This document shows, one piece after another, positions 1 to 8,700 of a stretch of 64,000 bases of DNA; within the stretch, counting starts at the first letter, position 1, and each line of letters starts with the position of its first letter. The DNA lies in assembly GCF_009720775.1 (NCBI RefSeq), contig NZ_WNKW01000002.1:620001-684000 (forward strand), given 5' to 3'. The notes beneath the pieces are model-generated. The model worked only from the letters and a program-made list of their open reading frames with translations. It was not told the DNA's origin and ran no database searches. A program made the position numbers and the translations under genes. This DNA is from Pseudoduganella danionis (GTDB lineage Bacteria; Pseudomonadota; Gammaproteobacteria; Burkholderiales; Burkholderiaceae_D).

Positions 1-1043
1 TCCAGCAGATGGCTAAAGCCCAGGGACTGCAGGCCAGCGAAGGCACTCAGGTTGATGTTCGGGTAGAACGCCGCCTGTGCCACGCCGATGCGCGCGCTGG
101 CCGCTTCGATACGCCAGCGCTGCGCCACGATGTCGGGCCGGTGGCCTAGCAGTTCGGCCGGTAGTTGCGCTGGCAGCGCGCCATCGTGCCCGGATTGGAG
201 TGCAAGGACTGGCCGGGCGATCGTGTCACCGTCGCCCGGACCTTTGCCAGAAAGGGCGGCCAGCTGGTTGCGCAGCAGGGCCATGGATTCTTCTATCTGT
301 TCCAGTTCGCGCCGTCCTGCCGCCAGCGTGGTTTCCATGCTGCGTACATCGAGCTCGCTGGCCAGACCGGCTTTGTGACGCTGGCGGCTAATATCGAGCA
401 GACACTGACGCTGCGCCAGACTCTGTTCCGCACTATCGTGCAGCGCGTATTGCAGCGATAGCTGGACGTAGTTGCGCACGATGGTAGACGCCAGCGTCAG
501 ACGCGCGAGCTGGGCTTCGGCCGAGGCGATTTGCACCTCATCGAGTGCCGCGCTGAGTGCCTGCCGGTTACGGCCCCACAGATCGAGGTCGTAGCTGGCC
601 GTGACGGCGGCGCTGGCTTTCCACGCATAGTTGCCAGCCAGCGGAGGCGGAACCGTGCTATTGGCCGAGTAGCGTTCTCGGTCGGCACTGGCACTGGCAT
701 CCACGCGCGGCAGCGTGGCAGCGCGCGTGATGCCGGCCAGTGCTTCGGCCTGGCGTACGCGCGCCTGCGCTGCCTTCAGCGTCGGCTGCTGTTCCAGTGC
801 GCTGTCGACGATGCGGTTCAGCTGGCTGTCGTGCAGCGCTTCCCACCAGTGCTCGGTCGGCCATTCAGCGTCGGCGCGGGCCGCGCGGATCGCCTTGCCC
901 GCATCCAGCGCTGCAGCGTTGACAGGCTGCGCCTGCGTGCGCACCGCTTCCATCGGGGCACAGCCGGCCAGCAGCATCAGCAGGCCGAGCAGGCTGGCGC
1001 TGATGGTGGCTGGCAGAAGGGCAGAGAGGCGCTGGCGGTTCAT
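1..1043 (-). CDS. RND efflux outer-membrane lipoprotein, NodT family (3' end outside window)
   Basis: Translation from the ATG at 1043 gives 347 codons that run off the window start. A lipoprotein signal peptide is visible: MNRQRLSALL, a hydrophobic run, then LLAGC with the lipidated Cys near residue 28. The mature part has outer-membrane factor features: PTEHWWEALHDSQLNRIV, ARVRQAEALAGITRAATLPRV, and further on LLGHRPDIVAQRW and FYPNINLSAFAGL, which are conserved in NodT-type TolC proteins. It would form the outer-membrane channel of a tripartite pump; the inner-membrane partners are probably beyond the window edge. The family is clear, the substrate unknown. Confidence 0.9.
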   Translation of the reverse strand, partial: MNRQRLSALLPATISASLLGLLMLLAGCAPMEAVRTQAQPVNAAALDAGKAIRAARADAEWPTEHWWEALHDSQLNRIVDSALEQQPTLKAAQARVRQAEALAGITRAATLPRVDASASADRERYSANSTVPPPLAGNYAWKASAAVTASYDLDLWGRNRQALSAALDEVQIASAEAQLARLTLASTIVRNYVQLSLQYALHDSAEQSLAQRQCLLDISRQRHKAGLASELDVRSMETTLAAGRRELEQIEESMALLRNQLAALSGKGPGDGDTIARPVLALQSGHDGALPAQLPAELLGHRPDIVAQRWRIEAASARIGVAQAAFYPNINLSAFAGLQSLGFSHLL

Positions 1044-1109
1044 GCTGGTCGCGGCAAGCTGATGGTGGTCAGAGTCGATGCAGGCGGGTGGTCTGGACGG
1101 CAAACCAGC

Positions 1110-1436
1110 TTATTTCGCGTAGTGCTTGCGGGTCTGGGCCACGTCGAGGTCCACTTCGGTCTCGATCAGCGTGCCGTTCTTGCGCGCTTCCAGATAGGCG
1201 GCCTGTACCTGCTCGCGCGTCAGCGCTGCCGGCTGGGTGCTGGTGGCCAGTGCTGCGGCAGTCACGGCGGCTGGTGCGGCGGCCGTGGTGGCGGCTGCGG
1301 CTGCGGCGGTAGTGGCGGTTTTGCCGGCCGGTGCGCTGGTCTGGGCGAAGGCGCTGGTAATGGTGGTGGCCGTAGCGGCGATAGCGAATGCGGCGGTAGC
1401 GGCGGCGCTCAACAACTGTTTGCTCATGGTGCTCAT
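1110..1436 (-). CDS. small secreted DUF4148-type protein
   Basis: 108 residues. An AGGAG ribosome site lies about 8 bases before the ATG at 1436; a second ATG at 1427 is possible. The N-terminus is an Ala/Thr-rich signal peptide ending near SAFAQ, followed by an Ala/Thr-rich linker (residues 33-70) and a conserved tail LTREQVQAAYLEARKNG. This resembles the DUF4148 proteins common in Burkholderiales, which are small periplasmic proteins of unknown function. It stands alone between the efflux gene and the MFS gene on the same strand. Confidence 0.75.
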   Translation of the reverse strand: MSTMSKQLLSAAATAAFAIAATATTITSAFAQTSAPAGKTATTAAAAAATTAAAPAAVTAAALATSTQPAALTREQVQAAYLEARKNGTLIETEVDLDVAQTRKHYAK

Positions 1437-1555
1437 CTTGATGCTCCTAGCGGGTTGGGATGAGTAAACTATATAGATGAATAGTACATTTGTAAAGTAA
1501 TTGTTTTCTATCACGGCGATAGCTTTTCTTGTGACTGGCAGGAGCGAGCACGTGC

Positions 1556-2737
1556 TCAGGCTGCGGACGTGTTGAAGCGCAGGCGCAGTACCAGCGGCAT
1601 GATGGCCAGATTGACGGCCAGTACGGAGAGCCAGATGGCGCCGGGCCAATGCGCACGTGCCGCCATGTAGATGGCCGAGAAACCCAGCGGCGCAAGGATC
1701 GAAGCCAGACTGACGGCGGCTGCCAGCACACCCTGGAATTCGCCTTGCTGTTCGGGCGCGACGAGGCGGCTGGCCAGTGCCTGCAGCGCCGGTGCGCCTA
1801 TGCCGGCCAGCGCGAACAGGGGCATGACGGCAAATACCTGCCAGTCCTGTCTGGCCATGGCCATCACGGCCAGTGCGCTGCAGGCGCCCAGCAGGCCGGC
1901 CAGTATGGCGCGCCGTTCTCCGAGCAGGCGGGTGGCGCGGCCGGGCAGCAGCGCCTGCGCCAGTGTCTGGCAGACGCCGAAAGCACCGAGTGACATGCCG
2001 ATGTGCAGCGCATTCCAGTGGAAGGCATCCTGTCCCCACAGGGCCCAGCAGGTGCCATAGGCTTCGCCGGCTGCGCTGAAGGCGAAAAACACCAGCGTGA
2101 TCGGCAATAGCTGCCGCTGCCCGAGCACCCAGCGCAGCGGCAACAGCGGATTGAACTGGCGTAGTTGCAGCGGCTCGGTACTGGGCGCGCGGGTTTCGGG
2201 CAGGGCGCAGAGCGCCAGCAGCAGATTGGCGCCGTTCAGGGCGGCCGCGGCGATGAAGGGTAGCCGTACCCAGTGCTCGCCCAGCAGGCCGCCCAGTACG
2301 GGGCCGATGATAAAGCCGGCGCCGAACATGGCGTTGCATAAACCGAAGCGGGCGGCGCGCTGCCCGGTGGTGGAAATGTCAGTGATGTAGGCGGTGGCGA
2401 CGGACATGTTCGCGCTGCTCAGGCCGGCAATGGCGCGGCCCAGAAACAGCATCCACAGCTGCGGTGCGCAGGCCATCAGCAGGTAGTTGATGCTGGCGCC
2501 GGCCAGCGACAGCAGCAGCACGGGGCGGCGGCCTATGCGGTCACTGAGGGCGCCCAGCACGGGCGCGAAGACAAACTGCATGACGGCGTACAGCGCCGTC
2601 ATGCTGCCCAGATAGGGCGCCACTTCGCCCTGCTGGCTGACTTGCTCCAGCAGGCGGGGAAGGATGGGGAAGATCAGGCCAAGGCCGACGGCGTCTAGCG
2701 CCAGCGTGGCATAGATGATGTAGAGGGAGGTAGGCAT
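1556..2737 (-). CDS. MFS drug exporter, TetA-like
   Basis: 393 residues with the 12-segment layout of the major facilitator superfamily. Family motif A of drug:H+ antiporters is visible as LGALSDRIGRRPVLLLSL after TM2, and GAGFIIGPVLGG matches motif C in TM5. The closest family picture is the TetA / multidrug MFS group. It is divergently transcribed from a TetR-type regulator with only 66 bp between the start codons and a perfect inverted repeat in that gap, the classic arrangement for a repressor-controlled exporter. The substrate cannot be read from sequence; tetracycline is only one possibility. Confidence 0.88.
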   Translation of the reverse strand: MPTSLYIIYATLALDAVGLGLIFPILPRLLEQVSQQGEVAPYLGSMTALYAVMQFVFAPVLGALSDRIGRRPVLLLSLAGASINYLLMACAPQLWMLFLGRAIAGLSSANMSVATAYITDISTTGQRAARFGLCNAMFGAGFIIGPVLGGLLGEHWVRLPFIAAAALNGANLLLALCALPETRAPSTEPLQLRQFNPLLPLRWVLGQRQLLPITLVFFAFSAAGEAYGTCWALWGQDAFHWNALHIGMSLGAFGVCQTLAQALLPGRATRLLGERRAILAGLLGACSALAVMAMARQDWQVFAVMPLFALAGIGAPALQALASRLVAPEQQGEFQGVLAAAVSLASILAPLGFSAIYMAARAHWPGAIWLSVLAVNLAIMPLVLRLRFNTSAA

Positions 2738-2763
2738 GGTGGATATTTAGTCCGAGTATAAAA

Positions 2764-2778
2764 ATGTACTCAGTACAT
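2764..2778. promoter_or_regulatory. candidate TetR operator
   Basis: ATGTACT-C-AGTACAT is a perfect 7-1-7 inverted repeat in the 66-bp gap between the divergent MFS and TetR genes. Its position lets one bound regulator block both promoters. Assignment to the neighbouring regulator is inference. Confidence 0.7.
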
Positions 2779-2791
2779 AAATTGTATCCAG

Positions 2792-2797
2792 TATAAT
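2792..2797 (+). promoter_or_regulatory. possible -10 box of the TetR gene
   Basis: A perfect TATAAT ends 6 bases before the ATG at 2804, so transcription would start at or next to the start codon. No Shine-Dalgarno sequence precedes the ATG and no good -35 is seen. This suggests a leaderless mRNA. Confidence 0.45.
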
Positions 2798-2803
2798 CTC
2801 GCC

Positions 2804-3442
2804 ATGTCAACCGCTCCCGACCGCCGATCCCGCAAACGCCAGGCCACCCGTCAGGCTATTTCCGATGCCGCCACTCGCCTGTTCATCGAACGGGGCTTCG
2901 ATCAGGTGACGGTGGATGACATCGCCGAAGCGGCCGATGTAGGGCGCATGACAGTGTTTAACCACTTCCAGCGCAAGGAGGACATGTTCTTCGACCGCGA
3001 TGCGGAAGGGCGCGAGCTGCTGCTGGCCGCGCTGGCCGCTAAGTCGCCGCAGCTAGCGCCTCTGGAAGCGCTGCGCCGCCTGGCGCACCAGCTGGTGCAG
3101 GAGCAGCATCCGGCGCTGGCTTTCTCGGCCCGCAGCGCCAGCTTTGTGATAGCCGTGGGCGCCAGCGAAGCGCTCAAGGCCAGAGCGCGGGCGATACGGG
3201 GGGAACTGGAAGCCGCACTGGCGCAGGCACTGGCGCACAGCGCGGGGCGGGTGGCACCTGATGCTGATGCCGAGCTGGCGGCCAGCCTGTTGCTGGCCTG
3301 CTGGAGTACGGCCTATCTGCAAGCGCATCAGCGCTACCGTATCAGTGCTGATGAAGCGCAGGCGCAGGCTGTGTTTCTGACGCGGGTAGAGCAGGGCAAT
3401 GCGGCCGTGCAGGCAGCACTGGCCGGCACGCCTTACGTTTAG
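2804..3442 (+). CDS. TetR/AcrR family transcriptional repressor
   Basis: 212 residues. The N-terminal TetR helix-turn-helix is clear: RQAISDAATRLFIERGFDQVTVDDIAEAADVGRMTVFNHFQRKEDMFF style residues at about 15-60, with the recognition helix ending in TVFNHF. The C-terminal ligand-binding part is diverged. Divergent from the MFS exporter and separated from it by a palindrome, so it most likely represses that exporter and itself. It ends at a bidirectional terminator shared with sodB. Confidence 0.9.
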   Translation: MSTAPDRRSRKRQATRQAISDAATRLFIERGFDQVTVDDIAEAADVGRMTVFNHFQRKEDMFFDRDAEGRELLLAALAAKSPQLAPLEALRRLAHQLVQEQHPALAFSARSASFVIAVGASEALKARARAIRGELEAALAQALAHSAGRVAPDADAELAASLLLACWSTAYLQAHQRYRISADEAQAQAVFLTRVEQGNAAVQAALAGTPYV

Positions 3443-3483
3443 TGGCTGGCGGCTAGCGCGGCAGCCGCACATTGCAGGCATAA

Positions 3484-3510
3484 AAAAAGGGAGCGTGCAG
3501 CTCCCTTTTT
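3484..3510. terminator. bidirectional rho-independent terminator
   Basis: An 11-bp stem (AAAAAGGGAGC / GCTCCCTTTTT) with a five-base loop GTGCA. Runs of A and T on the two sides make it work in both directions, ending the TetR gene (+) and sodB (-). Confidence 0.9.
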
Positions 3511-3529
3511 GCTATTGCGTGATCGACGA

Positions 3530-4108
3530 TCAGGCGAAGTTGGCGGCTGCGAAGTCCCAGTTGGCCAGCTTGAAGAAGGTCTCAACATATTTAGGACGGA
3601 CGTTGCGGTAGTCGATGTAGTAAGCGTGTTCCCACAGGTCGCAGGTCAGCAGCGCTTTGGCATCGGTGGTCAGCGGGGTCGCAGCGTTGGAGGTGTTGAC
3701 GATGTCCAGCGTACCGTCGGCTTTTTTCACCAGCCAGGTCCAGCTCGAACCGAAGTTGCCTACGCAGGACTTGGTGAACTCTTCTTTGAACTTGTCGAAC
3801 GAACCCCATTTGGCGTTGATGGCGTCAGCCAGCGCGCCTTCTGGTGCGCCTTTGCCGTTCGGGGTCAGGCCGTTCCAGTAGAAGGTGTGGTTCCACACCT
3901 GAGCTGCGTTGTTGAACACGCCGCCCGACGATTTCTTGACGATTTCTTCCAGCGACAGGTTTTCGAACTCGGTACCTTTGATCAGGTTGTTCAGGTTGGT
4001 CACATACGTTTGATGGTGTTTACCGTAGTGGTATTCCAGCGTTTCTTGCGAGATGTGCGGCGCCAGAGCGTCGATGGCATAGGGCAGAGGTGGCAGAGTA
4101 TGTTCCAT
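3530..4108 (-). CDS. sodB: iron superoxide dismutase
   Basis: 192 residues, the usual length for SodB. It dismutates superoxide to hydrogen peroxide and oxygen in the cytoplasm. Metal ligands are visible: His27 ([12 protein letters not shown]), His74 ([11 protein letters not shown]), and Asp and His in the [11 protein letters not shown] signature. Gln70 within AAQVWNH is the position typical of iron rather than manganese enzymes. The loop that is normally GSGW reads GSSW here. It is expressed alone from its own promoter and ends at the shared terminator. Confidence 0.97.
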   Translation of the reverse strand: MEHTLPPLPYAIDALAPHISQETLEYHYGKHHQTYVTNLNNLIKGTEFENLSLEEIVKKSSGGVFNNAAQVWNHTFYWNGLTPNGKGAPEGALADAINAKWGSFDKFKEEFTKSCVGNFGSSWTWLVKKADGTLDIVNTSNAATPLTTDAKALLTCDLWEHAYYIDYRNVRPKYVETFFKLANWDFAAANFA

Positions 4109-4146
4109 TGTTATTCCTTTAATGGTTGCTGTTTAAAACCGGAGTG

Positions 4147-4175
4147 ATTTTTGTCGAAACGTCCAGCATTGTAAA
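4147..4175 (-). promoter_or_regulatory. candidate sodB promoter
   Basis: On the minus strand, TTTACA (4175-4170) and AAAAAT (4152-4147) are separated by 17 bases and lie 39 bases before the sodB ATG. This is a plausible but not strong sigma-70 promoter; a LacI-type palindrome abuts its -35. Confidence 0.45.
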
Positions 4176-4192
4176 GCGGAAGCGCTTTCGCT
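4175..4192. promoter_or_regulatory. LacI-type palindrome upstream of sodB
   Basis: AGCGGAAGCGCTTTCGCT is an 18-bp palindrome with one mismatched pair. The core fits the GAAANCGNTTTC pattern of LacI/GalR operators with one substitution. It lies just upstream of the candidate sodB -35 and 40 bases after the stop of a LacI-family gene. A weak terminator for that gene is an alternative reading. Confidence 0.5.
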
Positions 4193-4232
4193 GCAGGAAA
4201 GCCTTCAATTCCGTGTGGCTAAACCCGGAAAG

Positions 4233-5252
4233 CTAGCGTACGCGCCGCGTGGTTTCGCGTACCACCAGTTCCAGCGGCGGCACTTCGCCGCGTGCCGGTT
4301 CGCCGTTAATAATGCGCATCAGCGCCTGGGTGGCGATGCGGCCGATGTCGTACAGGGGCTGGCGCACCGTGGTCAGCGGCGGGGTGGTGTAGGACGAGCC
4401 GGGCAGGTCATCGAAGCCGACCAGCGAGATATCGTCCGGCACGCGTATGCCTTTGCGGTACAGCGCCAGCCGCGCGCCATAGGCCGTCAGGTCATTGGCG
4501 GCGAAGACGGCCGTGAACTGCTGGTGGGTATCGAATAACTGGTTCATGGCCAGCATGCCGCTCGATTCGTGGTAATTGCCTTCCACGATCAGCTTGTCGT
4601 CGAGCGCGATGCCGGCTTCCTTGAGGGCGCGGGTATAGCCGGCCAGACGTTCGCCGGCATCGATATTGTTGGCCGGACCCGTGATGAAGGCGATGCGCCG
4701 GTGGCCCAGTTCGATCAGATGGTGTACGGCCAGATAGGCGCCCGCTTCGTTATCGAGCTTGAAGCCGAGTGCGCTGGCCGTGTGCAGCGCCCGTCCCGTA
4801 GAAACGATGGGGCGCTGGGTCGAGAAGTTCAACACCGTCTGGTCCGACATGCGGCCCGACAGCAGGATGATGCCGTCGACTTTGCGTGCCAGCAGCAAAC
4901 GGATACGGTCGGCTTCTTCCTCGGCATCCCAGTGGCCGCTGACGATCACCGAAGCATAGCCAGTGTTTTTCAGGCCATCGTCGACGCCGCGCAGGGTTTC
5001 GTCGAAGAAGGGCGAGGAAATATCCTGCACCACGATGCCTATGGTCATGGAACGGCCTTTTTTCAGGCCTTGCGCCATCTGGTTGGGCGCGAACTTCACT
5101 TTTTCAATGGCGGCCAGCACGGCATCGCGCTTGTCGTCGGAGACGCGGGCCGTGCCGTTGAGGATGCGCGAAACGGTGCTGGGCGAGACGCCCGCCAGAC
5201 GGGCAACATCCATCAGAGTCGAAGGGCCGGAGTGTCGCGTATTGTCTGCCAA
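4233..5252 (-). CDS. LacI/GalR family transcriptional regulator
   Basis: 339 residues, full family length. The helix-turn-helix (TLMDVARLAGVSPSTVSRIL, about residues 12-31) and the hinge are followed by a periplasmic-binding-like sugar domain (SMTIGIVVQDISSPFFDE). The C-terminus has the conserved VPDDISLVGFDDLPGSSYTTPPLTTVRQP region. It is divergent from a glucokinase-family gene, so control of glucose or related sugar use is likely. Candidate operators of one pattern lie at 4175-4192, 5292-5303 and 5402-5417. The effector cannot be read. Confidence 0.93.
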   Translation of the reverse strand: MADNTRHSGPSTLMDVARLAGVSPSTVSRILNGTARVSDDKRDAVLAAIEKVKFAPNQMAQGLKKGRSMTIGIVVQDISSPFFDETLRGVDDGLKNTGYASVIVSGHWDAEEEADRIRLLLARKVDGIILLSGRMSDQTVLNFSTQRPIVSTGRALHTASALGFKLDNEAGAYLAVHHLIELGHRRIAFITGPANNIDAGERLAGYTRALKEAGIALDDKLIVEGNYHESSGMLAMNQLFDTHQQFTAVFAANDLTAYGARLALYRKGIRVPDDISLVGFDDLPGSSYTTPPLTTVRQPLYDIGRIATQALMRIINGEPARGEVPPLELVVRETTRRVR

Positions 5253-5291
5253 GGGATGTCCTGCTGCTAAGAATGGGGGAGTACAGGTTAT

Positions 5292-5303
5292 GAAAACCTT
5301 TTC
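5292..5303. promoter_or_regulatory. possible LacI autoregulatory operator
   Basis: GAAAACCTTTTC is a 5-2-5 inverted repeat about 40 bases before the LacI start codon. The centre is CC rather than the CG usual for the family, so the match is weaker than at 5402. Confidence 0.35.
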
Positions 5304-5401
5304 GCCAGCAGATTACCATAAATCGCTGAGTAATCCGGCAATTGTCACTCCTGCCCCCGCCAGACGGTCAAAACGCCATGGTTTTGTGGGTAAAAAGTAG
5401 T

Positions 5402-5417
5402 TTGAAATCGTTTTCAA
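5402..5417. promoter_or_regulatory. LacI-type operator in the glk promoter
   Basis: TTGAAATCGTTTTCAA has perfect TTGAAA/TTTCAA arms around a TCGT centre with CG at the middle, as in LacI-family operators. It ends 13 bases before a TATAAT at 5431-5436, so a bound repressor would cover the -35 region of the glucokinase gene. Confidence 0.65.
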
Positions 5418-5430
5418 GCATGTGCTGGCA

Positions 5431-5436
5431 TATAAT
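5431..5436 (+). promoter_or_regulatory. -10 box of the glucokinase-family gene
   Basis: Perfect TATAAT 51 bases before the ATG at 5488. The -35 region coincides with the candidate LacI operator and has no good match to TTGACA. Confidence 0.5.
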
Positions 5437-5487
5437 CGCGAAAAGCTGAGCCAACAGCGTACCCGCAGAAATAGAACAGGAAGCAGC

Positions 5488-6480
5488 ATGGAGACCGTCG
5501 CACATATCCACCTCTCGAGTGGCCCCCGCCTGTTGGCGGACGTAGGCGGCAGGCGCGCCAGTTTCGGGCTGGAGACGGCACCCAACTGCATCGTCGCCGT
5601 GTGGGAGACGGATTGCGCCGACTACCCCACGCTGGGGGCGGCACTGGTGGCCTATCTGTCGCAGCCGGCCACGGTGGCGGCTGGCGGCTATCAGGCCCGC
5701 TATGCCGGCATCGCCATCGCCAACCCGATTGACGGCGACTGGGTCACGATGACCAATCACCACTGGTCGTTTTCCATCGAAGCCGTGTGCTCGCAGTTCA
5801 GCCTGAAGTCGCTGGTGGTGGTGAACGATTTCAAGGCGCTGGCCAGTGCCTTGCCCTATCTCGATGCGGCGCACCGCCACCAGATCGGCGGCGGTGTGGC
5901 GCGCGAGGGCGCCATGATAGGACTGGTGGGCGCCGATGCCGGGCTAGGCGTGTCGGGGCTGGTGCCGGCCGGCGAGCGCTGGATTGCCATCGACAGCGAG
6001 GGCGGGCACAGTACTTTCGCTCCCATGAACGAGCGCGAAATTGAGATCCTGCGTTATGCACGGCGCTATCACGAGCATGTGTCGAGCGAACGGCTGGTGT
6101 CGGGACTGGGGCTGGCGCTGGTGTACCGGGCGCTGGCCGAACGGGCGCGCATCACGCCGCAGGAACTGGATGCCGTGCAGATTACCGAACGTGGTCTGGC
6201 GCGCACTTGTCCCGTCTGTGAAGAGACCCTGCTGGCGTTCTGCGAAATGCTGGGTACGGTGGCCGGCAATGTGGCGCTGACGCTGGGCGCCAAAGGCGGC
6301 ATCTATATCGGTGGCCGCGTGGTGCCGCCCATGCTGGCGTTCTTCGAACGCTCCGGCTTCCGCGCCCGCTTCGAACAGAAGGGGCGCTTCTCCGACTATC
6401 TGGCGCACATCCCCACGCTGGTGATCACGGAAAAATATCCTACCCTGATCGGCATGTCGGCCATGCTGTCGGCAACCTGA
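5488..6480 (+). CDS. glk: glucokinase-family protein with altered nucleotide-binding loops
   Basis: 330 residues from the ATG at 5488, which has AGGA about 7 bases upstream; an earlier in-frame ATG at 5422 lies in the promoter and is unlikely. Family glucokinases phosphorylate glucose with ATP. Glucose-site residues are present: VVNDFKALASALPYL with the catalytic Asp, DSEGGHSTFAP with Glu and His, and SSERLVSGLGL with Glu. The phosphate-binding loop, normally DIGGTNARF, reads DVGGRRASF, and the loop normally GPGTGLGV reads GADAGLGV. Either the enzyme tolerates these changes or it is weak or regulatory. Divergent from a LacI regulator. Confidence 0.82.
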   Translation: METVAHIHLSSGPRLLADVGGRRASFGLETAPNCIVAVWETDCADYPTLGAALVAYLSQPATVAAGGYQARYAGIAIANPIDGDWVTMTNHHWSFSIEAVCSQFSLKSLVVVNDFKALASALPYLDAAHRHQIGGGVAREGAMIGLVGADAGLGVSGLVPAGERWIAIDSEGGHSTFAPMNEREIEILRYARRYHEHVSSERLVSGLGLALVYRALAERARITPQELDAVQITERGLARTCPVCEETLLAFCEMLGTVAGNVALTLGAKGGIYIGGRVVPPMLAFFERSGFRARFEQKGRFSDYLAHIPTLVITEKYPTLIGMSAMLSAT

Positions 6481-6515
6481 GCTACTTGCCTGCGCTGCGA
6501 CTGATGCGGTGCGAC

Positions 6516-7868
6516 CTATTCCAGCGGCTGTACCGATGCCACGCCCACCTGCGCGCTGCCACCTGCGACGCGCAGCGTAATCGTGCTGGGCGCGGTGAGC
6601 TGGGCCGGATCGCGCACGATGCTGCCCTGTGCATCGCTGACGATGGCATAGCCGCGTTCCAGCGTGCGTTGCGGATTCAAAAGCGCGAGCTGCGACGACC
6701 ATGCGGCCAGCGCTTCACGCCGTTGGCTCAGTTGTGTGCCCAGCGCCAGTGTGGCGCGGTATTGCAGATGGGCGAGCCCCGTGCGCTGTGCCCTTACATC
6801 GGGCTTGAGCGCTGCCAGCCGGTCGCTCAGTCGCTGCATCTGGTAGCGTGCCTGTGCCAGCGGTGCGCGGTTGGCATGGGTCAGCGTGCTGGCCTGCGCC
6901 TGCAGTTTCAGGCGCTGCTGGCGGATCTGCGCGGCAGGGCTGAGCAGGCGGTGGCTGTAGTTATCCAAGGTCTGTGCCGCTTCGCTGCCCGTGCGGCGCA
7001 TGGCGCGGCGCAGATCGATCACATGCGAGCGTAATTCGGCCAGCCAGTCGGCGCGCGGCGTCACGGCCAGTTCGGCTGCTGCGGTGGGCGTGGCGGCACG
7101 CAGGTCGGCAGCAAAATCGCAGATGGTGAAGTCGGTTTCGTGGCCCACGCCGGAGATCACCGGCATGCGGCAGTTGGCGACAGCATAAGCTACATCTTCA
7201 TCATTGAAAGCCCACAGGTCTTCGATGCTGCCGCCGCCACGGCAGACGATCAGCACATCGCAGTCATTGCGCAGCGAGGCCGTATCGATGGCGGCAGCGA
7301 TTTTCTCGCCTGCGCCCTGACCCTGCACGGGAGTAGGGTAGAGCACCACGTTGACGTGGGGTGCGCGCCGCTGCAGCGCGGTCAGCACATCACGCAGCGC
7401 CGCCGCCTGCGGGCTGGTGACGATGCCCACCGTGCGCGGGAATAGCGGCAGTGGGCGCTTGCGTTCGGGGTGGAACAGGCCGGCCGCTTCCAGCTTTTCC
7501 TTCAGGCGCAGAAAGGCTTCGAACAGCGAACCCACGCCGGCGCGGCGGATGGCTTCCACGTTGATCTGGTAATCGCCGCGCGCACCGTATAGCGTGACCA
7601 GTGCGCGTACTTCCACCTTGTCGCCCTCGCGCGGAATGAAGCTGGCGTACTGGGCGCGGCCACGGAACATCACGGCGCGCACCTGCGCGGCATCGTCCTT
7701 GAGGGTGAAATACCAGTGGCCCGAGCTGGCGCGCGTAAAGTTGGAGACTTCGCCGCTGATCCAGGTCAGCGGGAAGGAACGTTCCAGCAATCGGGCCACG
7801 GCCTGGTTCAGGGCACTCACGCTGATGACGGGAGCGCTGGGCGGGGTGGCAGTATCGGCAGAATTCAT
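6516..7868 (-). CDS. xseA: exodeoxyribonuclease VII large subunit
   Basis: 450 residues, normal length. It is the nuclease subunit of exonuclease VII, which digests single-stranded DNA. Order of parts: N-terminal OB fold ([30 protein letters not shown], residues 18-48), catalytic domain with the family signature [20 protein letters not shown] near 140 and [19 protein letters not shown] near 210, [28 protein letters not shown], then a long coiled-coil arm. Convergent with the glk gene, 35 bases between stops. The small subunit xseB is not next to it. Confidence 0.97.
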   Translation of the reverse strand: MNSADTATPPSAPVISVSALNQAVARLLERSFPLTWISGEVSNFTRASSGHWYFTLKDDAAQVRAVMFRGRAQYASFIPREGDKVEVRALVTLYGARGDYQINVEAIRRAGVGSLFEAFLRLKEKLEAAGLFHPERKRPLPLFPRTVGIVTSPQAAALRDVLTALQRRAPHVNVVLYPTPVQGQGAGEKIAAAIDTASLRNDCDVLIVCRGGGSIEDLWAFNDEDVAYAVANCRMPVISGVGHETDFTICDFAADLRAATPTAAAELAVTPRADWLAELRSHVIDLRRAMRRTGSEAAQTLDNYSHRLLSPAAQIRQQRLKLQAQASTLTHANRAPLAQARYQMQRLSDRLAALKPDVRAQRTGLAHLQYRATLALGTQLSQRREALAAWSSQLALLNPQRTLERGYAIVSDAQGSIVRDPAQLTAPSTITLRVAGGSAQVGVASVQPLE

Positions 7869-8081
7869 AGTGGCGACAGCGAGGGGCGTCCGGTGGACGG
7901 GGAAAATCGGCTAGTGCGGGATTTTAACGCGTCCGCGGCTGTGCATAGCTATCCACATGACTGGAAAGCCGTCATATAGCCGTCACACGGTATAGATTGC
8001 CCTAAATATTGCATCTATGGCACTGATTTTAAACGATAAATCACCCTGCTAAATTCCTGTGCAGCGGCAAAAACTCCTTAT

Positions 8082-8147
8082 AAATCAAGTGCTTTGCATA
8101 AGTCATGGGTGGTTGCGCACAAAGTTATCCACAAAAAATGTGTAGAA
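8082..8147 (+). promoter_or_regulatory. array unit 1
   Basis: IHF-like AATCAAGTGCTTT at 8083 (one mismatch to consensus), TTGCGCACA at 8113, perfect DnaA box TTATCCACA at 8125-8133, inverted TGTGTAGAA at 8139-8147. Confidence 0.75.
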
Positions 8148-8252
8148 ATCCACCGCGTCGGCGATTCCGACAGGAATTTTCTCCACATGCGGTGCAGAAC
8201 TGCGCAGATGTCGTCTCTGCATTATTTTTATGCATGCGTGTAATTTCCTTCC

Positions 8253-8318
8253 AAATCAAATACTTGCCTAATTACATCGGCCGTTGCGCACAATCTTATC
8301 CACACAAAGTGTGTAGAA
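8253..8318 (+). promoter_or_regulatory. array unit 2
   Basis: IHF-like AATCAAATACTTG at 8254 (full consensus), TTGCGCACA at 8284, perfect DnaA box at 8296-8304, inverted TGTGTAGAA at 8310-8318. Confidence 0.78.
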
Positions 8319-8391
8319 GTACACAGCTCAAACGGGAATTTTAGGCTGCCCGTGGCTGCCTATTTTTTGAGCTGGAAATAAATATCCTTAT

Positions 8392-8457
8392 AAATCAAGG
8401 TACTTAGCTACCACGTACAGCCTTGCGCACAATCTTATCCACATAATTTGTGCAGAA
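8392..8457 (+). promoter_or_regulatory. array unit 3
   Basis: AATCAAGGTACTTA at 8393 (IHF pattern with one extra spacer base), TTGCGCACA at 8423, perfect DnaA box at 8435-8443, inverted TGTGCAGAA at 8449-8457. Confidence 0.75.
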
Positions 8458-8562
8458 CTGCACAGTTGTCCCTGCCAGGGGTAAAAAATATCACATTGAC
8501 AATGGAATCGGCGCTTGACTCCCCCCGTGCTGGAATTTTGCGCAGGAGAACTATATTGATTG

Positions 8563-8628
8563 AAATCAATGAGTTAACGGGCCACCCCATGCCTTGCTCA
8601 CAATCTTATCAACAGAATATGGGCACAA
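8563..8628 (+). promoter_or_regulatory. array unit 4 (degenerate boxes)
   Basis: IHF-like AATCAATGAGTTA at 8564 (full consensus), TTGCTCACA at 8594, DnaA-like TTATCAACA at 8606-8614 (one mismatch), TGGGCACAA at 8620-8628 at the place of the inverted box. Confidence 0.65.
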
Positions 8629-8700
8629 CTTTTGCGTGCACACAGGAGCGCGGGCGCTGCTGCACTGCGCTATTTTTGAGCTTGATAATTTTCCCCATAT

